DNA of 64,000 bases from NCBI RefSeq assembly GCF_034190915.1, contig NW_026947485.1:36779519-36843518 (forward strand). Reading direction: 5' to 3'. This DNA comes from Cavia porcellus. Lineage: Eukaryota > Chordata > Mammalia > Rodentia > Caviidae. This document shows positions 54,686-64,000 of the stretch, piece by piece; position 1 is the stretch's first letter; every line of letters starts with the position of its first letter. The notes under the pieces were generated by a model. The model was given only the letters and a program-made list of their open reading frames with translations. It had not been told where the DNA came from and did no database searches. Made by a program: the position numbers and the translations under genes.

Positions 54686-54904
54686 AAAACTAAGTCACAA
54701 AGGTCCAGCAGTTCCTATAGCCATCCCAGGACTCAAAGCTGGACAAAGAGAGACAGAGACTGCAAGAATTTCAGAGGAGCTGCTTCTTTGAAGCAGTGTG
54801 AGTAAAGTGTTGGGGAGTAGATAGTTGCTTACAAGAAAGAGCTGAGAAAATTTGGGGGCTTGTGTGGTTGTGGTCATTTAGAACAAGAGAACCTAAGACT
54901 ATGG

Positions 54905-55280
54905 TGACTTTGGTTACTTTTCTCTTGTTGTTGGGAAAAAATACACAACATCCCAAAATTAGGAAAGAAAAGGTTAATTTAGCTTACAATTTGTGGAGGT
55001 TTCAGTCATACTCAGCCAGCTACAAGGCAAGGTGGCATGTCTACAGGGCAGCTGTTCATGGCAGCCACAAGCAACAAGAGCAAAATAGAAAGAAAGTGAA
55101 AATCATACCTCCTTCCTTCCTTTGTATCGTATGCTGGCTACCTTCCCCTCACCCTGAGATAGGCACTCACCCTGCCAATCCTAGTGCTAGACAACAAACT
55201 AATCCCAAATGCTAGATTCAACAGCCTCCATGACTGCATGAGGCTTTGAGGGGGACACCCAGACATAAATCACAACAGGA
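54905..55280 (-). mobile_element. Rodent-type MaLR LTR, antisense
   Basis: 'ggttaatttagcttacaatt' and 'tgtggaggtttcagtcatac', 'gtggcatgtctacagggcag', and the end 'acccagacataaatcacaac' follow an antisense rodent MaLR LTR. No viral genes. Confidence 0.65.
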
Positions 55281-55304
55281 AAGATCTGGTAAGGAAAGGG
55301 ACAA

Positions 55305-55745
55305 TGGTTCTGGAATAAAACTTTAGAGTAAAAAGAAACCTTGGGGATTCCTTAAGGAGGCAACTTTTAAACAGTAGGCTTTGAAAATGTGACTTATTTT
55401 GCCTAGACGAGAAGGGAGAAAATGTATTGGACAAAGTGAATCTGTTGAAGGAAGAAGATCCTGGGGCCTAGTGGGCCCAGACTTTTTGTGGACCAATCAT
55501 GGATTCTCAGGACAGCAGGACACATAGAGACACCTGGGAAAGTGCGAAAGGGAGACTCTTGAAGGGAAGTCTGGATTCTCCCTGCTAATGGGCTTGAATG
55601 TCACCTATGAGTTGTGTTGAGACCGGATGAGCAGTAAAGCTGCAGAGTGACACAATAAGTGAGGGTTTTGGAGCTTTGGACCATGTTGCAGATGGTATAG
55701 AAAATGACCAAGGGGAGAACAAGAGGCAGCTGCAGCGGTCTAGGT
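55305..55745 (-). mobile_element. L2 LINE, antisense, part 1 of a split copy
   Basis: 'ggggattccttaaggaggca' and 'gagtgacacaataagtgagg' are followed by 'aggcagctgcagcggtctag'. Antisense L2 has 'aggaggctattgcaatagtccaggc' at the last point. Confidence 0.6.
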
Positions 55746-55925
55746 CAGGGTAGACAAACTTTTTGTGAAGAGACAGATAGCAAATATTGTAGGCTTTGCA
55801 AACATAGGCCATACTGCATGTCAGCTGTAGAAGTGAATGAACATCTCTGTCTTCAATAAAACTTTATTCACAAAAGAAGGCAGCAGGCTGAATTCAGCCC
55901 AAGGTCTATAGATTGCCAAACCCTG
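55746..55925. mobile_element. hAT-type non-autonomous DNA transposon with 8-bp target duplication
   Basis: The ends CAGGGTAGACAAACT and TTGCCAAACCCTG are inverted copies of each other with mismatches. The middle has 'gcaaatattgtaggctttgc' and 'aataaaactttattcacaaa', typical of a common mammalian MER hAT element. The flanks GTCTAGGT (55738-55745) and GTCTAGGC (55926-55933) agree in 7 of 8 bases, the hAT target duplication. Confidence 0.9.
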
Positions 55926-55985
55926 GTCTAGGCAATGAAGAGGCAGACAGATCAGAAGTAAAGGATCTTGCCCTGCCTCAATGAA
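55926..55985 (-). mobile_element. L2 LINE, antisense, part 2 of a split copy
   Basis: 'gtctaggcaatgaagaggca' continues the antisense L2 'gtccaggcgagagatga' after the hAT insertion. Confidence 0.5.
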
Positions 55986-56424
55986 GTATCCCAGAAAGAG
56001 TGTTTGAATGCTGAGAAAAGCCTAAAAAAGAAAAAAGGACATCAACAAGACTGAGTGGTACTGAGGTCACACTTGGCCCAAGCCTTTCTTGGTCAACAGT
56101 GACATCAAGTTTTCCCCTAACCCTCCAACGAGCTCATGGGACTTTTTAAAACATCCCTATTTGTACATCTTCCTCCTAATTTTGCAATTTTAGTAAACAA
56201 AGCACACCCCTGGCTAAGGAGGGGTACCCCCCAAGCCACAGCCATACGGGCAGCAGCTAGGCAAGGCCAGATACAAGCATCCTATGGCTGCTCTGGAGGT
56301 CAGGCAAAGGTGTGAAGAAGTTATCTTTCTCAACTGTGAGCCTTAAAGAGCTTTGCTTATCACCAGAGAGAAGACCTGAAGATGCAGAAGGAATCTTAAC
56401 CACATCGTGCTGTGACGCCCTCAC
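55986..56424. other. Unassigned non-coding DNA
   Basis: No recognised repeat or gene signal. Confidence 0.45.
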
Positions 56425-56520
56425 AAATGCCCAGAGAAAATATAGTATGTGTCTAAGGCCACACATCTTGCTCATGGTAAAACCAGGTCCCAACTCTATG
56501 TCCCTGTCCTCTGCTCCCTG
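56425..56520 (-). mobile_element. Possible MIR, antisense fragment
   Basis: 'gtctaaggccacacatcttg' and 'gtaaaaccaggtcccaactc' resemble antisense MIR 'cccaaggtcacacagctag' and 'cgaacccaggtctg'. Confidence 0.4.
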
Positions 56521-56637
56521 AAATTTCTGCTACACCAGCTTTTTCACAAAGAACATTGGATATGGGCCCAAAGCCAGCATCCCATTCAACATCTCTGGAT
56601 GAACACACATACACACACAGCACATTCAAAAATACCT

Positions 56638-56677
56638 TGTCTTGTTTTGTTTTGGTTTTTTTGTTTTGTTTTGTTTA
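56638..56677. repeat. (TTTTG)n simple repeat
   Basis: 'cttgttttgttttggttttt' followed by further TTTTG units. Short and imperfect. Confidence 0.88.
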
Positions 56678-56754
56678 AAGAGTAAAGTGTTCCAGTACTC
56701 TTGGGCAGGAATGATAGAGCATTCCTCTTTATGCTGCACAAGCCGCCACCATCA

Positions 56755-56900
56755 GGCCTGGTGCTCACTTGTATAAATGATAATCTGCTTCTAAATTGGC
56801 AGCCAGTGTCAAAGGCTCACCTGATTAATCACATCTGCAGTTGTCACTTGAGCTTCTAATTTGCCATCATTTACTCCTTGGAGTTTCTGGGGCTTCCTAT
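56755..56900. promoter_or_regulatory. Candidate conserved non-coding block
   Basis: Repeat-free. It contains CACCTG (E-box) directly followed by the perfect palindrome TGATTAATCA (56822-56831), then 'catctgcagttg' and further TAAT sites. Motif-based inference only. Confidence 0.27.
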
Positions 56901-57169
56901 AAAATTAAAGTACACAGACAGGAAACTGGCTTGGAGTGGGCATTCCAGGTTTCCAGCACATGACATTCTGGCCCCCTGGATGTCCAAACCTGGATCCCCA
57001 GCACTACTGGACAGTAAGCTTCCATATGCTTTCACTGCCAGATCCCTTTTTCTCCCTTTGGAGAGCCAAGGGCACTGCCTCTGGTAGACGGTACAAGGGC
57101 AATGGGAGTCCTGAAGACATGAATTAAGGATCATTTAATGTCTGATATCAGAAGCCAAAAAACAGAGTC
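56901..57169. other. Unassigned non-coding DNA
   Basis: Nothing recognisable. Confidence 0.4.
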
Positions 57170-57345
57170 AATGTGGTATTATAGGAAAGAATGTTAGCTG
57201 TGGAGTCCAAAAACCTGTTTTTGAATCCAAGTTCTACTAAGAATAGCTGTTTGTCTTAGACAAGTGGTTTTAGTATCAGGGTCTTGGTTTTCTCACCTAT
57301 AATGAAAATAGGATAGGCAAGGGGTTGTCAAAAATATGTTTAAAT
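57170..57345 (+). mobile_element. MIR
   Basis: 'gttagctgtggagtccaaaa' and 'acctgtttttgaatccaagt' followed by 'cttggttttctcacctataa' cover the MIR 5' half and core. Confidence 0.72.
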
Positions 57346-57784
57346 GCTTAAATTTTAAAGTTTTATCATAGTAAAAGACATTTCTATTAATCCCCCTCAA
57401 AATACTCTCTCTGTCTTCAAACACACCGATCCCATCGTGTGTGCCACTTTCTGGAGTAGTTCTGGAAGTTCTCTTTCATGAGTGTCTTTACAAGATATGA
57501 TCAAAAATACAACCAATGTTGCCAGCAGGTGCTGTGCAATTAAAGGCAGGCTCATTTGCCTTATTCACTGGATCTGACTCTGTGAAACCTCTGGCTCTTC
57601 CTCAAAGCCAAGATGACCATGAAAGGTAAAAGTCTATATTGATTTGGAATATTGAAGACAGCCACAGCAGGACATGTAAAGACATCCAAAAGAGGACTTC
57701 CAGAATAGCCTCACAAAGTGGCAGTGGAATAAGTGTGTTTGAAGCCAAGGTGAAGGGATATTTTGAGGGGGATTAATGGCAATA
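57346..57784. other. Unassigned non-coding DNA
   Basis: No recognised repeat or gene signal. Confidence 0.45.
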
Positions 57785-57866
57785 TCTTTTTTTTTTTTTA
57801 ACCAGAGATCGAACTCACGATCTTGCCACACAGGCACTTACACTGCTGAGCTAAATTCCCAGCCCT
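57785..57866 (-). mobile_element. ID-type SINE, antisense, with probable target duplication
   Basis: A poly-T lead is followed by 'gagatcgaactcacgatctt' (antisense B box) and 'tgctgagctaaattcccagc' (antisense A box and head). Flanks 'tggcaatatctt' and 'tggcaatgtgtctt' look like a slightly diverged target duplication. Confidence 0.88.
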
Positions 57867-59040
57867 GGCAATGTGTCTTTACTGTACTAATTTTCAAAAC
57901 TTTAAATACATGCTCTATTTTTCAATCCTACCTCATACATACATTCAAAGCATCTCAATGAGGACAGAATGATATAAAGGGCACGTAAACATGGTGCTCA
58001 ATACACAAACTATCTGGTCTTTCCTTGTCCTATGTGCAGGTGGGCCTTGGATGGGGGTTCTGCCCTCAGCTCCCAAAGGCTGTAGGTTTTTCTGATTCAA
58101 GAGGGCGGGAATGAAGAGCTAGGAAAACAATGACAAGACAGAGAACAACACCAGGTCAAAAGTCAAGTAGAGGGAATATGCCAGGCAAGGGGGCCTGGCC
58201 ACAGTCACACATTCTGCTAGGCAGGGACAGGGCATCCTGCTATCACCGTGAAGGGAATTTCCAGTCAAATTGTCAGCAGAAACAATGGTCAAGTCATGTG
58301 TGGAATGTTGATAGAAAAGGAGCAAGGCACAGAGCTTCAGGGACAAAAGCTCAGTTACCCTGGACCCTTTAGCCCCATTCCAAAAGATCTAAAGAGGCTC
58401 CTCTATACATGATGCTGTCCTCATCCATCTCCTTCTACAAATGGCTGAATGGCAGGGAGGGGTCCGAGGGCAAAGTCGGGCTTTGGTATGGAGAACCTTC
58501 CTGATACCATCACTGAGCACTGAGAGAAGCAGTGTTGCCAATAATGTGAGCTAGGCTATGTGCACTGAATGCCTACAGGTGACTCTGAGGAAGTGGGTTA
58601 CATGGAGCTTTCCTCCGCGGGGCTCATTTACCCACATTTTTCTGCAGAACCTGTACGGCTTCTGTCTGTACATGTCTGTCACAATATATAGAAGCAAGGT
58701 CAAGTAAAGGTCCCTCCTCCAAGGAGATAATTATATGGTTTATAGGATAATTTTCTTTAAAATGTTTTAGCATATAAACAGAATGGGCTATCTGAATAAG
58801 GGCCTCTCTGGAGGTGGTCAGCTTTTGAGATGCCCTAAAATAAATACTCCAACATGTTCAGCCAGCACAGAAGTCCAGTCAGAAACTATTCCTTCCAGAG
58901 CTGATTATTTAGCATGTAAAATACCAGTGTCAAAATTTCCTAGATCAGTTTACCACCTGAAGATGGGCAGGTAGTAGATGAACCTAAGTATTAATGAAAA
59001 TGCCCATGCTATGAACAATGGCGTCCAGACTGAGAAATGG
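57867..59040. other. Unassigned non-coding DNA
   Basis: About 1.2 kb. Chance frames up to 80 codons. No repeat recognised. Confidence 0.45.
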
Positions 59041-59172
59041 CATTGGTTAATATAGGTAATATATGTAAAGGCTTCAGAGTGTGCTCAGCAAATAGTAAGT
59101 ACATTAGTAGGCAGCATTATTATAATCACCCCATAGAGGAGAATTGAGCATCAGGCTATCTGAGCACTAAGG
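59041..59172 (+). repeat. 132-bp direct duplication, copy 1
   Basis: Aligns without gaps to 59453-59584 with 5 mismatches (127/132 identical). Part of the unit resembles a MIR 3' end ('atgtaaaggcttcagagtgt'). Confidence 0.95.
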
Positions 59173-59452
59173 ACCCATTCTCAGGACCAAGATGCAGCTA
59201 AAGAAGGATGTGACTAAATCAGTAGCACAGAAAAGTGATGTCATATCAAAGCCATGCTCCCTCTTCAAGATTCTCCAGACAGGGCCACATGGCAGTGAAC
59301 ACAATCCTCCTTCAAGATTTCATCCAGCCCTAGCCAACAAAGACAGCTCTGACCTCAGCCTGGGTGTTCTGGTATATTTGTACCATGGAGTGTGGTTGTT
59401 AAAGGCAGCCCTGCTGGTTCAGTAGCTGTGCGTGCTGCTTAACCTCTCAGTG
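59173..59452. other. Spacer between duplication copies
   Basis: 280 bp of unassigned DNA. Its right end 'cttaacctctcagtgc' looks like the MIR core that would precede copy 2, which suggests copy 2 is the original. Confidence 0.5.
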
Positions 59453-59584
59453 CATTGGTTAATACAGGTAATATATGTAAAGGCTTCAGAATGTGCTCAG
59501 CAAATAGTAAGTGCATTAGTAGTCAGCATTATTATTATCACCCCATAGAGGAGAATTGAGCATCAGGCTATCTGAGCACTAAGG
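59453..59584 (+). repeat. 132-bp direct duplication, copy 2
   Basis: Same length as copy 1, no indels. Preceded by MIR-like 'cttaacctctcagtgc', so this is probably the parental MIR-containing segment. Confidence 0.95.
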
Positions 59585-59599
59585 CACCAGGTTTTATTA

Positions 59600-59835
59600 T
59601 GATGGTGATAATTGCTACCTTTTAATGAGCTCTTTTATCACTATAAGCACACTCTACTAGCTCCTTTCCATACATTAATTCCTTTAATCCTCACAACTCC
59701 TTGGAGTAGTTATTATTATCCCCATTTTATGGATGATGAAATTCAGGCTTAGAAAGATTAAGTAATTTGTTCTCTGTCATGTTGATTAAAGCAGAACTAA
59801 GATATAAACCAAGTCCCTTGTGACTACTGAGCTGG
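59600..59835 (-). mobile_element. MIR, antisense
   Basis: 'tcctttaatcctcacaactc', 'attattatccccattttatg' and 'aaattcaggcttagaaagat' followed by 'taagtaatttgttctctgtc' make this the best-preserved antisense MIR in the window. Confidence 0.88.
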
Positions 59836-60089
59836 GTTCATAACCCTCACAAACACTCTTCTCCCAGGGATGGCAACTTTTTCCTGGAGTGCTTGAATCC
59901 TCTGTGCAGACTCTTCCACCTAGGAGAGGAATTCTGGACAGCCTTAACAATTGTATTTCTCACTTTGCATTAATAAACAAGCATTCAGATTTATGAATCA
60001 CTTTCTTATGGTGTGGGTTTTTGGTAGTGGCTGAGGGTGTTGGCTATATACTGCATTTACCTTTTAAAACTCCTGATATTCAAGCCACA

Positions 60090-60180
60090 TGCAGGTTCTG
60101 TGAACCACGGCCCAAACAGCAGTATTTTTTAACAGCTCCCAAGCATGTTAATGCATAGCTCATAAACACTGGCTTAGGAT
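60090..60180 (-). mobile_element. Possible MER5A-like fragment
   Basis: 'ttttttaacagctcccaagc' and 'aaacactggcttaggatgag' resemble one half of a MER5A-type element. Weak. Confidence 0.35.
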
Positions 60181-60907
60181 GAGCCAGCAATCCTGTATCT
60201 GTTACAAAATCAGACTCTGAGCCTATAACTCAGCCCAGTTGGTATATAGTCAGGTCCACTCAAGCTAACTACAGCATCAACTGCCAAAAGGAAACACTGG
60301 GAATGTACACTAGATTCACAATCATGGCTGTGCCTCCTCCTCCCAGCAGAGAGGAAAATGGTCTCGAGAAGTCTGGGCTGTCAGTTCCCCAGCCCTCCTG
60401 ACCTCTCTCTTTGCAGAACCAGCCAATGTATCAGTCTCCCTGACTCAGACAAAACATTTGAATCTGGACATTTGGCTATCACTCTCAAAATGAAATATAA
60501 GGCTTGCCTGGGATATAATTAGTTGGATAAAATTTTATGGGTCTCTCTGGGGGTGCTGAGTGGGGGACTTGAGGTCTGATGGCCAGAGGGGAAAGAAAGC
60601 AGAGGGCAGATGGTTAGCAGCTCCCCCCATCAATTCCCAGGGCTGATAAAAGGTCTAAAGCTGAATCCCCAGAAAGTCTAGTGATCAGCAGAATTAGCAT
60701 TCAAACTGCTTCCTCCAGACAACAGCTCCCCTTGGCCACCCATCAGAATCAGCCAACTCTTATGCCTACATTAAATGCTTAGGAAAGCACATGATGCCAG
60801 ATCTCTCTGGAGGCCTGCAGAAAGGTGACCGGGTTTAGGCTTCAGAAGTGATAGGTGCCTGAGCCTATCACAGTCGCACTGAACTTCTTCCCATCCTGGA
60901 CCCTGGC
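60181..60907. other. Unassigned non-coding DNA
   Basis: About 0.7 kb without recognised repeats. 60470-60720 has alternating AT-rich and GC-rich patches but no decisive motif. Confidence 0.45.
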
Positions 60908-61720
60908 CTGTCTTCTATTAGAGCACATACATTAGCAAACAGAGCCACAAAGATCCAGAATTGCCAAAGCAATCCCAAACAAAAAGAGCAATGATGGAGG
61001 TATCATAATGCTTGATTTCAAGACACACTACACAAACTATTATAAAAGCAGCATGGTACTGGCATAAAAATGGATGTGTGGACCAATAGAATAGAATAGG
61101 GGACACAGAAAAAACCTAGACAGCTATAGTCATTTGCTTATAGACAAAGGAGTCAAAAATGTAAATTGGAGAAAACTTTTCCAAAATTAAAAATGGAGCA
61201 TTTTTAACAAATTATGCAAGGGAAAATGATTATCTATATGCGGAAGATTGAAACTAGATCCCTATTTCTCACCCTGTACAAAAATCAATTCAGAGTGAAC
61301 AAGAACCTAAATAGAACTGAAACTTTAAAACTCATAGAAGAAAACATAGGAGAAACACTTCAAGACATAGGCATGGCCTATGACTTCCTGAATAGAATTC
61401 TAATAGCTCAGGAAATAATAGAAGGAATCAACAAATGGGATTGCATCAAATTTAAGAGCTTCTGCACCTCAAAGGAAACAAAGAGATAGCATGCAAGCTT
61501 AAAGAAAGTCTTTGTCAGCTACTCTTCCAATAGAGGATTAACATCCAGAATATATAAAAAACAAAAAACCATAAGTAAGCATGTAATTGAACTAGACACT
61601 TCAAAAAGAAATGCAATTGATAATTATAAGAAAAAAAGTTTAATACTTACCAATCAGAGAAATGCAAATCAGAACTACACTGAGATTCTGTCTCACCTGA
61701 ATCAGTGGAGATCCTCCAGA

Positions 61721-61722
<2 letters not shown>
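60908..61722 (+). mobile_element. LINE-1 ORF2 3' segment, decayed, part 1
   Basis: 'agccacaaagatccagaatt', 'gaccaatagaatagaatagg', 'gaagattgaaactagatccc', 'gaagaaaacataggagaaac' and 'gcatcaaatttaagagcttc' follow the ORF2 C-terminal coding order. A 91-codon remnant frame (61214-61489) still shows the conserved 'KWDCIKFKSFC' motif, but it lacks RT and endonuclease domains and is not functional. Confidence 0.93.
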
Positions 61723-61760
<38 letters not shown>

Positions 61761-61835
61761 GTACCAGAGATTGAATTCATGACCTTACACTTACCACACA
61801 AGCACTTGAGCCACTGAGCTAAATCCCCAGCCTGG
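61723..61835 (-). mobile_element. ID-type SINE, antisense, inserted in L1
   Basis: 37 T residues (61723-61759) are the antisense A-tail. 'ggtaccagagattgaattca' and 'gccactgagctaaatcccca' are the antisense B and A box sides. The long pure tail suggests a recent insertion. Confidence 0.93.
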
Positions 61836-62475
61836 CTATCCACAAGAACACAAAAAATTAATAAATTCCCACAAGGATGTAGGAAAAAAGAAACATTGGT
61901 AGGAATGTAAATTAGTACAGCCTATATGGAAATCTTTATGGAGGACCCTCAAAAAAACCTAAAGTTAGAAATATTATATGATCTAGATGTACTACTTCTT
62001 AGTAGATACTCAAGATAAATAAAGTCAGTGTACTGTCAGGACACCTGCATAGCCATATTTATTGCAGCCACCTCACAACAGTCAAGCTATAGAATCAGCT
62101 AAAGTGCCCATCAGTGGATAAAGAACATATCTGATACAGAAATAATGGAATATTATTACATATAAAATGGAATATTATACACATACATGATAGAATATTA
62201 TTCAGACTCAAAGAACAAAAGCCTGTGATTTGTGGGAAAACGGACCATCATGTTAAGTAAATTAGACTCAGAAAGACAAGTATCACATGTTTTCTGTCAT
62301 ATGTGGAATCTTGGGAACAGGAAGGTAACATGAGACAAGAGCAAGAGGGTGGAGGATAGAGGAGAGAACAGTAAAGAAGGATAATGAGATGGACAGGGTC
62401 AAAATAAATGCATGCATAACAATGTCACAATGTAACTCAATATTCTATACTCCAATAAAATGTTTAACAATTTTT
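61836..62475 (+). mobile_element. LINE-1 3' segment, decayed, part 2
   Basis: 'ggtaggaatgtaaattagta', 'gtgcccatcagtggataaag' and 'gaaagacaagtatcacatgt' are followed by 'actccaataaaatgtttaac' at the 3' end. This continues part 1 across the ID insertion. Confidence 0.9.
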
Positions 62476-63744
62476 AAACAAAATGGAATCTTCTCCCAGA
62501 CCTTTTTCCATTGTATTACTCAAGAAAGTCTTTCTCAAGGGACAAAAGTGGTCCCACTAAAATGCAATCAGCAGGAAAGATAGGGCCCCTGTTTTCCATT
62601 CTCTGTGGACAGGCAGGAGCCTACTTTCATATGGGACTATTGGCAAACACAGACAACCCTTACCCCCTCCTCTGCCCCATGAAATTTTCATTCCTTGATA
62701 CATCAAAATTTCTAGAAAATACCAGTAGTTGCACATTTTGAGATCCATGTTCTACACAGAACAATATGGACTTTGAATAATCACTTATTAAAGTTATTTT
62801 ACTTGGATCTGCAATATAATTTTAATACACACAAGGCCCTGCTGATTGTCCCTCAGCCCACTGGCTGGGGAGCCTCTTGATATCTTACTTGATGGCAGAA
62901 CTCCACCCTCCTCCTGCATTAGTCTGTCTGGAAACCTCAAAAGTGGTACCTCAAGAAACAAGTACCCCCACACCTCTCAGAGTGCGTCCATAGCTCTGTC
63001 CTCACAGCTGTTGGGGCCATGCTCTGCATAGGCTGTGCCCCTGTTTTACTGTTACCCCATTTCAGGTCCTTTTGACTTTGAAATCATCTACACTGGGCCA
63101 CTGCCATGGGTGAGGTTAATATGCATCTCTTCTCCAGCCAGAGGGAAAATGCCTTGCTTTCCTCAATCCCACTGTTAGAACTTCAGCGGTTGCTTGAATC
63201 TCAGCAGAAACATCTCTCCATATTTTACTGGACTCTTTTTCCAGGGGCAGATTTGGGGTGAATTCAAGCACAGTATCACTATGTCAAGAACTCTGGCATC
63301 CTTTTGGCTAGGGCCTTCCTCCCTGCGGATTACTCACCTCCTCGTGATCATCCCCTCCCACCCCAGGATCCCATTGTCCTTCCATAAAACCTGCTTCTCT
63401 TTCAGGGTCTTTCAGAGCACCGAGCAAATCAGGAAATGTGGCTGGAGGCAAAATAGAGGTTACTGGCAACAGGAATTGGTGCGCTGCAAAATCTCAGCTT
63501 CAACTGCAAAGTTCCAACCACACGGATTGAACCTTCTGCTCTTTTCAACTCCAGAGGAACTGATTTTCAAGGACAGTTTGCAGATTTGATCCTATGACTT
63601 TCCTGCCATATAACTTTCAGCCAATTATTAGAACCACTATGGTCTTTGTTGCAGTTGGAGTTTTATGCATCCCAGGGTCTGACTGGATACGAAAAAATAC
63701 ATAGTTTATTAAGATACTTAATTAGAAGGTGAAAGACTAATGGT
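62476..63744. other. Unassigned non-coding DNA
   Basis: About 1.27 kb. A 131-codon plus-strand frame (63194-63589) has no recognisable domain. Nothing else is identified. Confidence 0.45.
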
Positions 63745-63960
63745 GATTAAAATCACAAATTTTACTTAGCACTTTCTATGTTCCAGCCTGTGTGCTAAAA
63801 AGCTCGCACTTGGATCATCTCACTCAATATTTTCAAAACATATGGAAAAGAAAATTAGAACTTAGAGAATTTGAGTTGTTTGCCCAAGTTCACACAATTA
63901 AGTGCTGAAGTCAAGATGTGAAACCAGACAGCCTGACTCAATCATCACACCCTGTCACCT
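63745..63960 (-). mobile_element. MIR, antisense
   Basis: 'acttagcactttctatgttc' and 'tttgcccaagttcacacaat' followed by 'gatgtgaaaccagacagcct' follow antisense MIR from 3' end to 5' part. Confidence 0.82.
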
Positions 63961-64000
63961 CCTCATCTCAGTGCTTGGGCATTCCTGGTGCCTAGATTTA

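Noticed and set aside
61214..61489. 91-codon frame with an L1 ORF2-like motif as a possible host gene
   Set aside because: It is a remnant of L1 ORF2 lacking the endonuclease and reverse transcriptase regions, within a decayed element.

Overview
The window looks like gene-poor intergenic or intronic DNA from a rodent. I found no complete gene, no rRNA or true tRNA gene, no CpG-island promoter and no CRISPR array. No open frame resembles a known protein family apart from decayed LINE-1 ORF2. The host assignment rests on two kinds of short interspersed element. One is ID-type SINEs derived from tRNA, with the head GGGGATTTAGCTCAG and a Pol III B box. The other is dimeric B1-dID (MEN-type) SINEs, a B1 monomer fused to a degenerate ID. 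From general knowledge, this pair points to squirrel-related rodents or a close lineage such as dormice or beaver. I cannot name the species.

Layout: 1-2.4 kb holds a B1 piece, a hAT fragment and a LINE-1 3' end that seems to split a MaLR LTR, with (TA)n/(GT)n and (TGC)n microsatellites. 2.4-11.8 kb has SINEs, L2, an L2 interrupted by an ERVL LTR, MLT1, MER5A-like and MIR copies. 12-15.5 kb is mostly unassigned, with one hAT element and one AT-rich possible conserved element. 16-21 kb holds a MIR split by an ERVL LTR, several antisense L2 copies and a pair of related short segments of unknown family. 21-26 kb is MIR/MER5A-like/MaLR. At 26.5 kb lies the one segment that reads like a coding exon. 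27-33 kb has a young ID insertion with intact target-site duplications, head-to-tail L2 ends, and an antisense L1 interrupted by an ERVL LTR. 33.3-33.7 kb is a long pyrimidine microsatellite. 34-45 kb is MLT1, L2, MIR, a SINE tail grown into a purine tract, and a MIR split by L1 ORF2. 45-54 kb is largely unassigned, ending in the best candidate cis-regulatory block (53.6-54.1 kb). 55-60 kb has a MaLR LTR, an L2 carrying a hAT element with a near-perfect 8-bp target duplication, and a 132-bp direct duplication. 60.9-62.5 kb is an L1 3' end carrying an antisense ID element. The rest is unassigned DNA plus a terminal MIR.

There are no genes to connect functionally. What the window offers is an insertion history: MIR and L2 are oldest, MER/hAT and MaLR/ERVL LTRs came next, and L1, B1-dID and ID came last. 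A few non-repeat blocks might be regulatory or exonic. I found no undescribed multi-gene system. Repeat family names come from recognising consensus landmarks by eye, so subfamily labels and edges (often accurate only to 10-30 bp) are approximate.
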